This document shows, in pieces, positions 1 to 9,653 of a stretch of DNA of 64,000 nt. Source of the DNA: a virus; the IMG/VR virus record IMGVR_UViG_3300032954_000011, positions 1-64,000 of that record; one strand, given 5' to 3'. Within the stretch, counting starts at the first letter, position 1; the number at the start of each line of letters is the position of its first letter. The translations under genes were made by a program, and so were the position numbers. Below the pieces are notes generated by a model that searched no databases, had not been told where the DNA came from, and was given only the letters and a program-made list of their open reading frames with translations.

Positions 1-1
1 C

Positions 2-310
2 ATGGTAAAGGATGTCTACGAGAAGTCGAACGTAGATAATCCGCACGCCGACGGCACGCCGAGCTCGATTAGCTTTCAGCATGCCCGAAAGGCCGGCCAG
101 GAATGGGGGGTGGGAACGCTCCCCGTGGAATTCAGTGGCGAAGATATGTCTGAGTCGCGCGAAATCGACTGCGGAGTGTACAGCGTTGAGTACAAGCCCA
201 CCCCGCTGTACGTAACCAAGCCCGATTCCGACCACCGCTACGAAGACCGCGAAGTGCCTTTGGTCTATTATCCGCAGGCGCCAACCCCCGCCCGCAGCCC
301 CAAATACTAA
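2..310 (+). CDS. Hypothetical protein, 5' end at or across the window edge
   Basis: The frame is open from base 2 and ends at a TAA that overlaps the next ATG. No ribosome-binding site can be seen because the window starts here, so the ATG at base 2 may be internal. If the window closes on itself, the frame starting at 63891 runs in phase into this one and gives a protein of about 139 residues. The product is polar, with a Tyr/Pro-rich C-terminus, and I recognise no family. Its place after terminase and before structural genes suggests a small virion or head-completion protein. That is an inference. Confidence 0.6.
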   Translation: MVKDVYEKSNVDNPHADGTPSSISFQHARKAGQEWGVGTLPVEFSGEDMSESREIDCGVYSVEYKPTPLYVTKPDSDHRYEDREVPLVYYPQAPTPARSPKY

Positions 311-651
311 TGCTGCTTGCGGGACTGCTGTTTGCGGCGCTAGCCCTGTTCGACTGCTGGTTTACCGAGCACCGTTTGGTGGTGCTGGGACCGATAGCCG
401 AGCTTAATCCGACCTTTGGGTTTTTGGCCCGCCACTTTGGGGTGGTGAGTGCGATTCTCCTGATGGTACTGGTGCCCAGCGGGATTGTGTTGGGGCTCTC
501 GTTTGGGGCCGGCTGGGACAATTTGCTGTTGTTCGCGCTCGGCTGGCGCATGTGTATGTTTCTTGGCCAACTCAAAACCCTTGAAATCGAAGACAAGTTT
601 CTCAAACAACTCGAAGCGGGGCGCAAGAAACAACCGCCCCCCGAAAGCTAG
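310..651 (+). CDS. Small multi-pass membrane protein (DUF5658-like)
   Basis: 113 residues; the ATG overlaps the preceding stop (TAATG), so translation is probably coupled. There are three to four hydrophobic segments (about residues 2-16, 42-66 and 70-85) and a Lys/Gln-rich C-terminal tail. The N-terminal pattern of Asp in the first helix followed by an ELNP-type motif resembles bacterial DUF5658 membrane proteins. The function is unknown. A holin or an envelope-modifying role is possible but unsupported. Confidence 0.65.
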   Translation: MLLAGLLFAALALFDCWFTEHRLVVLGPIAELNPTFGFLARHFGVVSAILLMVLVPSGIVLGLSFGAGWDNLLLFALGWRMCMFLGQLKTLEIEDKFLKQLEAGRKKQPPPES

Positions 652-733
652 CCTACCAACGATGCGCACCTACCCGCCCTCCTGCGCCTTGGCTCCCCGC
701 GTCCACCGGGTTGCAGCCGTAAGTTGGTAGGCT
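650..733 (+). other. Candidate structured RNA, three-way junction
   Basis: A perfect 11-bp inverted repeat (650-660 with 723-733) encloses two further helices: GCGCA 664-668 with TGCGC 683-687, and GGCT/CCCG 691-699 with CGGG/AGCC 707-718. Together they form a three-way junction, followed by a T-rich stretch before the next ATG at 742. No CDS covers it. It could be a leader element, a processing site or an unusual terminator. Confidence 0.45.
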
Positions 734-741
734 TTAATTTT

Positions 742-870
742 ATGCCCGAAAAACTCGAACGCAAACTCAAGGCCGAGGCCGCCAAAAAGGGCATGTCGCG
801 CGAACACGCGAATGCCTATGTGTATGGGACCCTGCGGAAGACTGGTTGGAAGCCCAACCGCGAAAAGTGA
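742..870 (+). CDS. Small basic phage protein, 42 aa
   Basis: ATG to TGA, 42 residues, Lys/Arg-rich. It contains the stretch ANAYVYGTLRKTGWKP, a pattern I recognise from short uncharacterised proteins found in many tailed-phage genomes. The stop overlaps a GTG that opens the next small frame. The function is unknown. Confidence 0.7.
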   Translation: MPEKLERKLKAEAAKKGMSREHANAYVYGTLRKTGWKPNREK

Positions 871-1004
871 GCGCCCCGGTGTTGCTGATAGCGGCGCTTT
901 TGTGTCTTGTGGTGTGCGTGGTACTAGAGATTAACGCCCTCTTGGCGGGAGCCCTCGATGGAACAGACAGTCGAACGCAAGACTTACACGAAAGCCGAGG
1001 CTGA
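867..1004 (+). CDS. Tiny single-pass membrane peptide, 45 aa
   Basis: A GTG start overlaps the preceding TGA (GTGA). The first 25 residues form one strongly hydrophobic helix, and the polar tail overlaps the start of the next gene by 47 nt. The overlap junction and the hydrophobic helix support it as real. The long downstream overlap and the lack of a recognisable family keep it tentative. Confidence 0.45.
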   Translation: MSAPVLLIAALLCLVVCVVLEINALLAGALDGTDSRTQDLHESRG

Positions 1005-1290
1005 GCAGACCCTGGCGGCACTCGCGGCGGGGACGATTTCGCTAACCTGCGGCCGGCACAACTACGTCTACAAGCGTGGGGGGTTGCCGCCGCTGATGTC
1101 TGGCTGCCCGGAGTGCTGGAAAGTTTACTTTGTCTCTCAGTTCTGTATGACCCCCAAGGCGAACCAGGCCGAGTTCGTTGAGGGGCTCGAAGAAGCCCTT
1201 CACCATGCCGCCGAGTGCGACGACCGCGGGGAATTTGACTTCATTCCGTATGCACGGCCCCAAATTACAATTGAGAAAGGCGCCGAATAA
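958..1290 (+). CDS. Hypothetical protein with CxxH/CxxC zinc-ribbon-like pattern
   Basis: 110 residues. Residues 31-53 carry a Cys-Gly-Arg-His pair and a Cys-Pro-Glu-Cys pair, spaced like a small zinc-binding module. The C-terminal half is acidic and helical. The stop overlaps the ATG of the next gene (TAATG). No family recognised. Confidence 0.65.
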   Translation: MEQTVERKTYTKAEAEQTLAALAAGTISLTCGRHNYVYKRGGLPPLMSGCPECWKVYFVSQFCMTPKANQAEFVEGLEEALHHAAECDDRGEFDFIPYARPQITIEKGAE

Positions 1291-1616
1291 TGGCTACGTT
1301 TAACTCTGTGTTTGTTTTTTCGCCGGGCACCGGCAATGTTGCTGGGCCCAATGTGACGGTAGAAACCGTCGGGGCCACCAGCTCAGGCACCGAACACTCT
1401 ATCGGCAGCCACAATTTAGTGATTCTGACCGCCGACGGAAACTGCTTTTTCCGCCTCGGCCCCTCTGGGGTCGCTGACGCCGTGAGCACCGACATCCCGC
1501 TCTGGGCAACCACCTACGTTCAGGTGGACATGAGCAATCAGTTTAACTCGATTAAGTTCTACAACCCCGGCGCCGGCAACATTCACTGCTACATCATCCC
1601 CATCGAGAAGTTCTAA
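1290..1616 (+). CDS. Putative beta-rich virion protein
   Basis: 108 residues, Gly/Ser/Thr-rich with predicted beta strands and no signal peptide, coupled to both neighbours by TAATG overlaps. The size, composition and position just ahead of the fibre-like genes resemble head-decoration or fibre-accessory proteins. I do not recognise a specific family. Confidence 0.6.
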   Translation: MATFNSVFVFSPGTGNVAGPNVTVETVGATSSGTEHSIGSHNLVILTADGNCFFRLGPSGVADAVSTDIPLWATTYVQVDMSNQFNSIKFYNPGAGNIHCYIIPIEKF

Positions 1617-2557
1617 TGCGAAAACTTTTAACTTTCGTCGCGCTGCTGGGCATGTGGGCGCTGCCCGCTAGGGCACAGTTCGTGCCGGGGCCGGGCACCG
1701 GTGGGGCCTCCGCGGCCAACATCATCACTCAGTTGCAGACTCTAACGGGCTGCAACACTTCCGGATATGCGCTGGTTCCGCAGAGTTCGAATTGTCTGGC
1801 GGCTGGGGGGATTAGCGGCCTGACAACAGGCTATATTCCCAAGGCTTCTGGGCCAGCGACAGTAGTCAACTCGGCAGCCGATGATGGGATCACCAAAGCC
1901 AACACATTTACCTATACAGGTTCTGGAGGTATCACGGCGAGCGCGGGGCCGTTGACATCCGGGCTTCCTGGGGGCGGTGTAGGCTCAAGCATCTTTCTCC
2001 AGCAGGAAGGCACCGCACCGGGAAGTCTATCGGCATCCGGTCAGGATAACTGCTATGCCGACTCGACGCAGCATGGCCTCCTGTGCAACTTCAACGCGGG
2101 CACGACGCTTCCCTTGGTACAGGGACCGGCATCGAGTACCAGCGGTTACATGGCCGTATTTGGGGGAACGAATGGTGGGACAGTAAAGAACGGTGGCTTG
2201 ATGTCCTGCACCGAAGTCTGGGGCGGTTCGGGAACATCTTTTGCCCTCACCAGTGGTGACGATGCTATCGCGGACAATGCCTGCTACAACGATTCTGGGC
2301 TGACGCGGACTATCGTGGCCGTGAAGTGCGCCAGCGACAATGGCAGCAACACGACTACCGTGAATCCTACGTTCGGCTCTGCGGGAACTGGGACAACGAT
2401 TCTAAGCGGCGCTCTGACCTGCGGAAACTCGAACGCGATGTCCTCAACTGGAACCGTGAGCAACGCCTCTTGGACAACCGGCGCAGGCATCAACCCTGCC
2501 ATGAGCGGTACGCTGACCGGCACGCATATCGTGATGATTGTGGAGTACCACTACTAA
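1616..2557 (+). CDS. Secreted Gly/Ser/Thr-rich adhesin/fibre-like protein
   Basis: 313 residues. The N-terminus is a clear Sec signal peptide: MRK, a hydrophobic core, then an ARA-Q cleavage site near residue 20. The mature part is low in charge, rich in Gly/Ser/Thr and contains Cys pairs, as in beta-structured tail fibre or surface proteins. It is the first of three consecutive genes (1616-6146), each with its own signal peptide and stop/start overlap. A signal peptide is unexpected on a phage structural protein. The product may be exported to the host surface rather than built into the virion. Confidence 0.7.
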   Translation: MRKLLTFVALLGMWALPARAQFVPGPGTGGASAANIITQLQTLTGCNTSGYALVPQSSNCLAAGGISGLTTGYIPKASGPATVVNSAADDGITKANTFTYTGSGGITASAGPLTSGLPGGGVGSSIFLQQEGTAPGSLSASGQDNCYADSTQHGLLCNFNAGTTLPLVQGPASSTSGYMAVFGGTNGGTVKNGGLMSCTEVWGGSGTSFALTSGDDAIADNACYNDSGLTRTIVAVKCASDNGSNTTTVNPTFGSAGTGTTILSGALTCGNSNAMSSTGTVSNASWTTGAGINPAMSGTLTGTHIVMIVEYHY

Positions 2558-4140
2558 TGAAACGCTCACTGCCCATCTATGCGTCCCTGCTGATAATTCT
2601 AACTTCGACGTTCTTGTCGGCTTTCTCCTCACAGGAAGTGGTCATTGCGAGGCGCAGGGCGGCAAGTGGTGGAACCGGAACATGGACTGCCGTCCAATAT
2701 CCCGGCTCCTGCGGAGGCGGCTCGAACTGCACCTGCACAATCACGACAGGAAACACCACCTGTGCGATGACGGTTAACTCCACTCCTGCCGCCGGAGACT
2801 TGGGAATCGTAATCGGCTACCCGCAAGGAAACTCATCCACAGATGGGGCCACAATTACCAGCGTGACGAACCTTGGAGCCACCTTGACCCTCTCGCCAGG
2901 TTGTTCGGCGGGCTACAACACCTACCAACCGAACTGCTATTACGCCTTACCCTCAGCGATGGCAGGGGGTAGTGGAACCACCCTGACCGTGAACATGGGA
3001 GGCACAACCTCCAGCGGGAATGACTCCCGTTATTCCTACTGGCAGTTCCATCCAAGCGCGAACGGGAACAACGCGGCCCTCGATGTGGACACCGGCCTGT
3101 ACTCCGCGAGCGCCGCGACAAATCCGGGGCCGTCATTCACTCTATCGGGAACGAACCCGGTGATTTGCCAGATTTGGCAACCCTACGGTGGTTTCACCGC
3201 CATCAGCAGCGTGTCCTCCCCATACAACACGCCGCTCTGGAAGCCGAACAAGATTGGAGTCTCATGCACACCGACCACCACTGAGCCTGCCACTTGGACG
3301 CCGGGAAGTTCCACGGCGGCTATTGCCGGGGCACTGGCGATTTCGTTCAATCCAACGGCGATGACCTACGATGGAGGATTCAACGGATTCGAGGCCGGAA
3401 CTCCCGGCAGCAACGTAGCCTCTGCTGACCTCGGCTCATCCCAACTGGCGACAAACGGTGGCGGGGGCTACAACGGCTGCATCTGGACAACGAGCATCAC
3501 CGCAATGACCGTATTTGACTACGACGCTTCGTCCTCGATGCCTCTGCTTAATTCGGTTGCGCGGCTATCGGATGGTTCATCTGTATCTTCTGGCGCTGGC
3601 TCGCAGGGGATTACATACGTTGGGCTTGGTTCCGGTACGCAGCTTGACGAAGCCATCTGCCAGATGAAGAACACGCCTCTGGGAACCGTTACAGCGGAAA
3701 TCAAGTGGAACACGGACCAAGTATTCGGAACGGATTGCAGTGGGACTGGCTGCAACAACGATTGCTTCACGATTCACGGATACACCGACTTTGCCGCCGT
3801 GAACTGCTACGGGACAACTGGAGGGTTATATTTCAATCTGGAAACAGCGGAAGGTAACGGGGCATCGCACGTTGCCTATACAACCAGCCAATGTCCCTGC
3901 ACGCTCCAACTGACCTACCAGATAGGAAACGGGACCACGGCTGGAACACATTCCATGACCATCCTCGACAGCAGCGGAAACCAAATCGGCTCGACGCAGA
4001 GCCACGCCGGGGCGGTAAACACCGACAACGTACAGGCCATTTATATCGGCAAGAACAACACTTCAACCATCACCACCGGACGGAACTACCGCGAGGACAG
4101 CCTGTTGTTCTGCTTCGGATGCTCGTCGCTACTTCCATGA
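2557..4140 (+). CDS. Secreted lectin-like beta-sandwich/fibre protein
   Basis: 527 residues from the ATG at 2557, chosen because it overlaps the previous stop and opens a signal-peptide-like segment (residues 1-27). Upstream in-frame sequence is a shadow of the previous gene. The body is Gly/Ser/Thr/Asn-rich with many Cys residues. Its C-terminal 200 residues look like a concanavalin-type jelly roll. Phage tailspikes and secreted bacterial lectins share this character. The function is inferred from composition and position only. Confidence 0.65.
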   Translation: MKRSLPIYASLLIILTSTFLSAFSSQEVVIARRRAASGGTGTWTAVQYPGSCGGGSNCTCTITTGNTTCAMTVNSTPAAGDLGIVIGYPQGNSSTDGATITSVTNLGATLTLSPGCSAGYNTYQPNCYYALPSAMAGGSGTTLTVNMGGTTSSGNDSRYSYWQFHPSANGNNAALDVDTGLYSASAATNPGPSFTLSGTNPVICQIWQPYGGFTAISSVSSPYNTPLWKPNKIGVSCTPTTTEPATWTPGSSTAAIAGALAISFNPTAMTYDGGFNGFEAGTPGSNVASADLGSSQLATNGGGGYNGCIWTTSITAMTVFDYDASSSMPLLNSVARLSDGSSVSSGAGSQGITYVGLGSGTQLDEAICQMKNTPLGTVTAEIKWNTDQVFGTDCSGTGCNNDCFTIHGYTDFAAVNCYGTTGGLYFNLETAEGNGASHVAYTTSQCPCTLQLTYQIGNGTTAGTHSMTILDSSGNQIGSTQSHAGAVNTDNVQAIYIGKNNTSTITTGRNYREDSLLFCFGCSSLLP

Positions 4141-6146
4141 GACGCCTCTTTATCCTCGCGGTGCTGCTGTTCTGTCCTGCGCTCCGCGCCACAACCTGCA
4201 CCGCGACGACTACCAGTGCGGCGGACGTTCAAACGGCACTGACGGCCTGCGCGGGAGGCGGGACCGTCGTCATTCCGGCATCGAGTGGCGTAACCGACTG
4301 GGGCAGCACACAAGTGACCCTCACAATGACTGGAGCGGTTACCATCCAAGGCGCGTCGTCCTGCTCCGCCGGATGCTCACCCGGCTCGGGCGGCGTAGGT
4401 CTAGCCTTCAACGACAACTCAGGAACCTGCTCGGGTGCGGGAACGTGCATCAAGCTGTCGTATTCGAGCGGCGGGGAACCGTTTCAGATTACGGGGTGCT
4501 CGGCCACGAACTTCCTGACACTTTCCAACATCACGTTCATCGTCAATTCGGCCAACACCAGCGGGTCGCTCAACATCAACTGCGGTAACGCCACCTACAA
4601 CCAAGTCGGCATCCGCCTGCACCATATCCACTTTCTCAGCAGCGTCGGCTCCTGCGTGCCGATGAAGATTACTTCGATCTGGGGGCTGATTGACCACTAT
4701 CTCTACGACGACACGGTAGGCTCGACCAACTCCTGCGCGGCCTTCTCGGTTGAAGGGGACCACGCCAGCGTAGGAGCAAAGAACTGGGCGCTGGCGTCGA
4801 ATCCCGTAGGTACGAACAACTGCATCATCGTTGAGGATTTCGCCTTCAACTACACGAACCCCTCGACGGAAGGCACTTGGGACGCCTACTCAGGAGCCTG
4901 TGTAACCGAGCGGTACGGAATCGTCACTGGCAACCAGATTGGCGGAGGACACGGCACCGATTCCGGCTACCTGCGTTCAGTCCTTAGTGCCGAGGTCTAC
5001 AACCTGACCATCAACAGTTGCCCGAAGCTCGGCGGCAGCAACGAAGCGATGATGAATACCCGTGGAGGCGTGCTGCTGTTCTACAACAACACCTTCACGT
5101 CGAATCTCTGTACCGCCATCCTGCTTCAATATCTCCGGGCCTCCGGGCAGGCATCTTCACAATCCTGGGGAACGTGGAGCCAGTACATCAACTGGACGCC
5201 TGCCTCCACGACCAGCACGAACTCCCTGTCCGATGTGGTGACGGTCAGTGCCGCCGACTGGCAGGCATCGCACTCCTATACCTGCTCGGCTTCTTCGCCC
5301 TGCATCATCGGCCCTGGCGCGGCTCCGGTTGCGACAGGCTCGGTCAGCGGTTCAACCGCGACCTTCACAGGAACCTTTGCAGCCGCGTGGGGTTCACGGA
5401 CAACCTTCCACGTCCTTGGGTGCAGCGGGTCGAGCTACAACTACAACTCCGGCTCTGGAACTCCAGTATTCACGGTGAGCACCGCGAACGCTACGACCAT
5501 TACCGCGACCTTCACCGGCTCGCCCAGCGGGTCCGTCTCAAGCTGCACCCTTACCGAAACCGGGAACCTCGGGATAGGCTCAAACATCCCCAATTCGGGC
5601 GGGTTCAACTATATGTCCACCTCGAACTGCACGAGCAACGGAACGGAGCCAGCATCGTGGGGACAGACGTTCTATCCACCGAGCACTGTCAGCGACAATA
5701 CCTGCACATGGACGAACATCGGGGGAGGCGCGTCACCGGCTCCCGGCTCTCCGGGTACGAACGCGGGCTTCAAGTCAGGCGCTCCTGATACCTCCTGCTC
5801 TACCGGCGTGGATTGCACCTACTACGTGGACGGAGCAGGGACGCATGGAGGGACATTCGCCGGGGGTTACCCTCCACGGGACTGCTCGGGCTGCACGGGT
5901 GGGCAGGTAGTGTACGGAAGCTACGCCTGGAACAATTCAGGCTCTGGGCTGCCGAATCCCATGATTGTGGCTGACTCAAACCTTCCTGCGGGACTGATCA
6001 CGCTCAATACCGACTTCTTCCTGACCGGACCCCCGGCGGGCTATACACCCTACACCTACCCTGACCCACTGCAAGGGGCACCGGCACCAGGCACGACCAT
6101 CCAAGGCGTGACGGGAACCGGCGTGACGATTCACTTGCTACGGTAG
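4137..6146 (+). CDS. Secreted right-handed beta-helix (pectate-lyase-like) protein
   Basis: 669 residues from the ATG at 4137 (ATGA overlap with the previous stop). The signal peptide spans residues 1-18. The GGTVVIPAS and VTIQGAS stretches near residues 35-75 are the start pattern of pectate-lyase-like beta-helix proteins, and repeated short strands with Asn/Cys ladders follow. An Ig-like Ser/Thr/Gly segment lies near residues 390-480. It could be a tailspike or a secreted surface glycan-binding protein. No catalytic site could be identified. Confidence 0.65.
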   Translation: MRRLFILAVLLFCPALRATTCTATTTSAADVQTALTACAGGGTVVIPASSGVTDWGSTQVTLTMTGAVTIQGASSCSAGCSPGSGGVGLAFNDNSGTCSGAGTCIKLSYSSGGEPFQITGCSATNFLTLSNITFIVNSANTSGSLNINCGNATYNQVGIRLHHIHFLSSVGSCVPMKITSIWGLIDHYLYDDTVGSTNSCAAFSVEGDHASVGAKNWALASNPVGTNNCIIVEDFAFNYTNPSTEGTWDAYSGACVTERYGIVTGNQIGGGHGTDSGYLRSVLSAEVYNLTINSCPKLGGSNEAMMNTRGGVLLFYNNTFTSNLCTAILLQYLRASGQASSQSWGTWSQYINWTPASTTSTNSLSDVVTVSAADWQASHSYTCSASSPCIIGPGAAPVATGSVSGSTATFTGTFAAAWGSRTTFHVLGCSGSSYNYNSGSGTPVFTVSTANATTITATFTGSPSGSVSSCTLTETGNLGIGSNIPNSGGFNYMSTSNCTSNGTEPASWGQTFYPPSTVSDNTCTWTNIGGGASPAPGSPGTNAGFKSGAPDTSCSTGVDCTYYVDGAGTHGGTFAGGYPPRDCSGCTGGQVVYGSYAWNNSGSGLPNPMIVADSNLPAGLITLNTDFFLTGPPAGYTPYTYPDPLQGAPAPGTTIQGVTGTGVTIHLLR

Positions 6147-6204
6147 GCATGTGCTGATAGATTAACGCTTACGCTGCTGCAGCCTCAAAATGGAGCTCTT
6201 CTAA

Positions 6205-8292
6205 ATGGCTGAACTTCCTACGGGCGGGACCACCACACGGCCGAACGACTCCGGAATCTACGGGCAGAACGAAACCGAGATTCTTCAGAGCGTCTCTAAC
6301 GTGCTGATGCGTATGCGGTATTTTAGGCGGCAGCTCGACCCCCGGCGCTCACTTTTCTATCGCCAATACGTTGGGCAGCGCGACCCGCGGTCGTTCCCCG
6401 ACAACGTCACCCCGCGCTCCAACACCTTTATTCCGTACGCATTCTCGAACGTCGAGACCATTGTCAGCCGCGTACTAGATGCCTACTTCTCGGTTGAGGA
6501 CTTTTTCGAAACCCGCGGCCGCGCTGGCCGTGACGAACCCAACGCCGAAAAAATGCAGCTCGTTATGAGCTACATGCTGCACAAGGCGAAGTTCAAGCTG
6601 CGCTTCGAGGAATTGATTCGCAACATCGTAATCTACGGCCACGCCGGTATCAAGGTCGATTGGGACTGGGAATACGATACCATTGTGTATCCGAAGCCTG
6701 AATTCAACTATGTCCCACAAATGGACCCCATGACGGGCCAGCCCGCCATCGACCAAAATGGCCAGCCGGTTATGGGCCCTGAGCTCGACCCGGTTAGCGG
6801 CAACCCGAAGATTATTCGCACCGTTCCCACCCCCATGCGCATCCCGCGCATGTGCCCGAAGTTTATCCCGATAGATATCTTCGACCTAATGGTGGACCCC
6901 GACGGCCGCACAGTCTGTCACCTGTGCGACAAAACCTGGGCCGAGATGAAGCGCGAGTATGAACAGAACAACAATGCCTACCGTGCCGAGGGTATGAAAG
7001 AACTCGCCGACCGCCTTTCCATGGAGCCCAACTCCGACGCGATTATCATTCGCCTGGCGGAACTCTGGGACGTTACCAACAACACCTGGACTATCACCAC
7101 GTTTGGCGAAGACGCCCGCGACTCCATTACCTGGAAAGACCTCCGCTACGGCTTCCGCGCCATGAACTACTCCACCTACCAACGCAAAGCCTACGGCGGC
7201 CCGAACATTCTACTGTTCCACGACAAAAACCCCTACCTCCACCAGCGCAACCCGATTCTCCACACCTCGTTCATCAAGCTCCCGAACGAAATCTACGGTA
7301 TGGGGGCCATCGAAATCATCAGCGACCTAAACGAATCCATGAACCGGTTCGTCAACATGATTGTCGACAACTGGAACGTCAACATCAACAAGCGCTTCGC
7401 CTACGACGTAAACATGGATATTGACCACCGGGCCTTAAACAACTTCAACGTTCCCGGCGGCAAGGTGGGCGTGAGCGGCGACCCCTCGAAGGCGATTTTC
7501 CCCCTACCCCAGTTCACCCCCGCCCAAGGCGACTACCTGCTGCTCGACATCTACAAGGGCATGATTGAAATGACCTCGGGCGTGTCGGACTTCTACGGCA
7601 AGGGCATCGGCACGCCGCAAGGCAATCGCACCGCCACCGGCATCGCCCAGGTGGTTGGCGAATCGAACTACCGCTTCAAAATGTTCATTCGCAACCTCGA
7701 AGAAGACATTTTGGTGCCACTGCTAGAGATGTGCGCGGTGCTCGTTCAGCAGTACGTCACCGACGTGATGGAGCTTTCGCTCACCGCGAACCCGCCCACG
7801 ATCCCCAAGTACCCTCTGGTCAACCCCGAAGAACTCATCGGCAACTACCACTTCGACATCGTGGCGGCCAACTACGCCACCAACAAAATGTTGAAGCAGC
7901 GCAACATGATGGCGCTCGCAAACATTCTAGAGGCCAACCCCTATATCAATCCTCTAGAGGCCACCAAGGAACTTTTGCTCGCCTTCGATCTGCGTGACCC
8001 GCGGCTGCTCAAAACCGAGCAACAGGTCCAAATGGAACAGCAGCAAGCCATGGCCCAGCAAATCGACATGATGATTCTGGAAACCATGCTTAACGCCGAG
8101 TCTAAGGCGCGCATCTCCCAAAGCAAGCCTATGAACTACAAAGACGAACGTGGACGTCCTCGTCAGGTTCAGCATGAGGGGAAAATCCCCGGTGCCGGCC
8201 TCACGGGCATGATTCGTCACTTCGCTCAGGCCCACGGCTCGACCGCACTCGGGCTCGAAGGCCTGGGCGGCAACGAGCCAGTGGAGGGCTAA
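6205..8292 (+). CDS. Portal protein
   Basis: 695 residues, within the range of podovirus portals (dodecameric head-vertex channel for DNA). The N-terminal helices are rich in Arg/Tyr (YFRRQLDPRRSLFYRQYVG). The stem-region pattern NESMNRFVNMIVDNWN, followed by a GVSDFYG...TATGIAQ segment, is typical of these portals. The Gln-rich C-terminal helix resembles portal barrel segments. It lies directly before scaffold-like and capsid genes, the usual order. The family assignment is by pattern recognition. Confidence 0.85.
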   Translation: MAELPTGGTTTRPNDSGIYGQNETEILQSVSNVLMRMRYFRRQLDPRRSLFYRQYVGQRDPRSFPDNVTPRSNTFIPYAFSNVETIVSRVLDAYFSVEDFFETRGRAGRDEPNAEKMQLVMSYMLHKAKFKLRFEELIRNIVIYGHAGIKVDWDWEYDTIVYPKPEFNYVPQMDPMTGQPAIDQNGQPVMGPELDPVSGNPKIIRTVPTPMRIPRMCPKFIPIDIFDLMVDPDGRTVCHLCDKTWAEMKREYEQNNNAYRAEGMKELADRLSMEPNSDAIIIRLAELWDVTNNTWTITTFGEDARDSITWKDLRYGFRAMNYSTYQRKAYGGPNILLFHDKNPYLHQRNPILHTSFIKLPNEIYGMGAIEIISDLNESMNRFVNMIVDNWNVNINKRFAYDVNMDIDHRALNNFNVPGGKVGVSGDPSKAIFPLPQFTPAQGDYLLLDIYKGMIEMTSGVSDFYGKGIGTPQGNRTATGIAQVVGESNYRFKMFIRNLEEDILVPLLEMCAVLVQQYVTDVMELSLTANPPTIPKYPLVNPEELIGNYHFDIVAANYATNKMLKQRNMMALANILEANPYINPLEATKELLLAFDLRDPRLLKTEQQVQMEQQQAMAQQIDMMILETMLNAESKARISQSKPMNYKDERGRPRQVQHEGKIPGAGLTGMIRHFAQAHGSTALGLEGLGGNEPVEG

Positions 8293-8663
8293 TGTTTGGA
8301 CGCAAAGTTGAACCCATAGTCGTGACTAAAGTTCTGGAGGTGGAGCGCCCCGCCGCCCTCCCCGATATCGACCACGAAACTCTCGCAACCCTTCAGCACC
8401 ACCCCGGGATGCTCTATCTGCTGGCCAAACTTCGCCTCCAGAAGGCCTATCTCGACAACAAGCTTCGCTACGAATGCCAACCCGACCTTCGCTCCTACGA
8501 TATGTTGCAGGCCGGAATCTTCTGGGCTTCGTGGCTAGAACGTCAGCTCGAACAGGAACTCACCCTGAAAAAGGCTCCCCCGCGACTGGCGGACCCCTCC
8601 GAGCTTGATACTTTCTCGCAAGTTTCCGACCAGCTAACCCTGGTCGGCCGCACTGAGGGCTAA
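8292..8663 (+). CDS. Hypothetical protein between portal and scaffold
   Basis: 123 residues; the ATG overlaps the portal stop. Predominantly helical, with an alternating charged/hydrophobic pattern around residues 35-100. A conserved small gene often occupies this slot between portal and scaffold in N4-gp56-type phages. The function is unknown; a head-assembly accessory role is an inference. Confidence 0.65.
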   Translation: MFGRKVEPIVVTKVLEVERPAALPDIDHETLATLQHHPGMLYLLAKLRLQKAYLDNKLRYECQPDLRSYDMLQAGIFWASWLERQLEQELTLKKAPPRLADPSELDTFSQVSDQLTLVGRTEG

Positions 8664-8701
8664 CTCTCTCAGCGCACTAAATCCCCCACTAGGAGATTCA
8701 A

Positions 8702-9616
8702 GTGCCCAATCCTCAAGCGCCCAATCCCGGAACCATGTCAGTTGACAACTCTGGGGCCCCAGGCGCCGATTTAGACTTTGATTCGTTGTTTCCCCCGGAA
8801 GGCACCGAGGGAGCGGCACCACTAGCGCCGCCCGCAGCCGCGGCTACTCCCGCGCCTGCTGCCCCCCAGCAAGACCAATTCTTTTTGGACGTGAGCGATA
8901 AGACTAAATATCGCACACGCGAAGACGCCGCACGCGGCATCGCCGAAAAGGACTCGGTCATCGAGAAACTCCGCAAAGAGATAATCGATGCAAAAGGCGT
9001 TGACCCCCTAACCGGTCAACCGGTTCAGCGGCCCGTTCCACTAGAACAGGTAAGCTACACTCAAGACCCGAAGCGCTTTGTCTCGGACTTGAATGCGGCT
9101 ATTCAAAAAGCTGACCCCTCTGCCTTTTATCAGACCTTCGAGAAGCTCATCAACGAGAAACTTTCCCCCTATGGGCCAGCCCTCGCCACCGTGTCGCGTT
9201 CTGCGGCCGTGGAAATGGTCGGCAACGAGGTAAAGTCTATCCGCGACTTCATCAGCTCTGAAGATTATCGCTCTACGCTTGCGGCGGTTCCCGGTCTTAA
9301 GCGCGCCATCGAAACAGCCGAACTTGACCCCAGGTATTCTGGAGACCTTCCGGAAATGTATCGGCTGGCATTCTATGCCGCTCAGGGCCGCAAAGCACTG
9401 ACAGGGAACGGAGCAACCCCTCAATCAGTTCCTTCTAATCCGGCTCCTCAGACTCCCGTACGACAGCCCTTGAATGCGGGTTCACTCCCCGCGCCCACCG
9501 GCGTTCCTGTACCGACCAGCACCGAAACGATTCTCAACGACCGTGCTTCTCGCCAGGAATACCTCAAGCGCATGCAAGGGGACCCCTCGAACCCAATCTT
9601 CAAGCAAACTTTCTAA
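8702..9616 (+). CDS. Putative scaffolding protein
   Basis: 304 residues from a GTG preceded by an AGGAG site. The N-terminus (residues 1-60) is disordered and rich in Pro, Ala and acidic residues. A short FLDVSDKTKYRTREDAARGI motif leads into a coiled coil near residues 80-100. The remainder is helical and ends in another Pro/Ala-rich tail. The composition, and the position between portal and major capsid protein, match scaffolding proteins that shape the procapsid and then leave. The gene for a head protease is not apparent. Confidence 0.7.
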   Translation: MPNPQAPNPGTMSVDNSGAPGADLDFDSLFPPEGTEGAAPLAPPAAAATPAPAAPQQDQFFLDVSDKTKYRTREDAARGIAEKDSVIEKLRKEIIDAKGVDPLTGQPVQRPVPLEQVSYTQDPKRFVSDLNAAIQKADPSAFYQTFEKLINEKLSPYGPALATVSRSAAVEMVGNEVKSIRDFISSEDYRSTLAAVPGLKRAIETAELDPRYSGDLPEMYRLAFYAAQGRKALTGNGATPQSVPSNPAPQTPVRQPLNAGSLPAPTGVPVPTSTETILNDRASRQEYLKRMQGDPSNPIFKQTF

Positions 9617-9653
9617 GGGAGCTGGTGGCGGTCAACCCGCCGAGGAAATCTAA

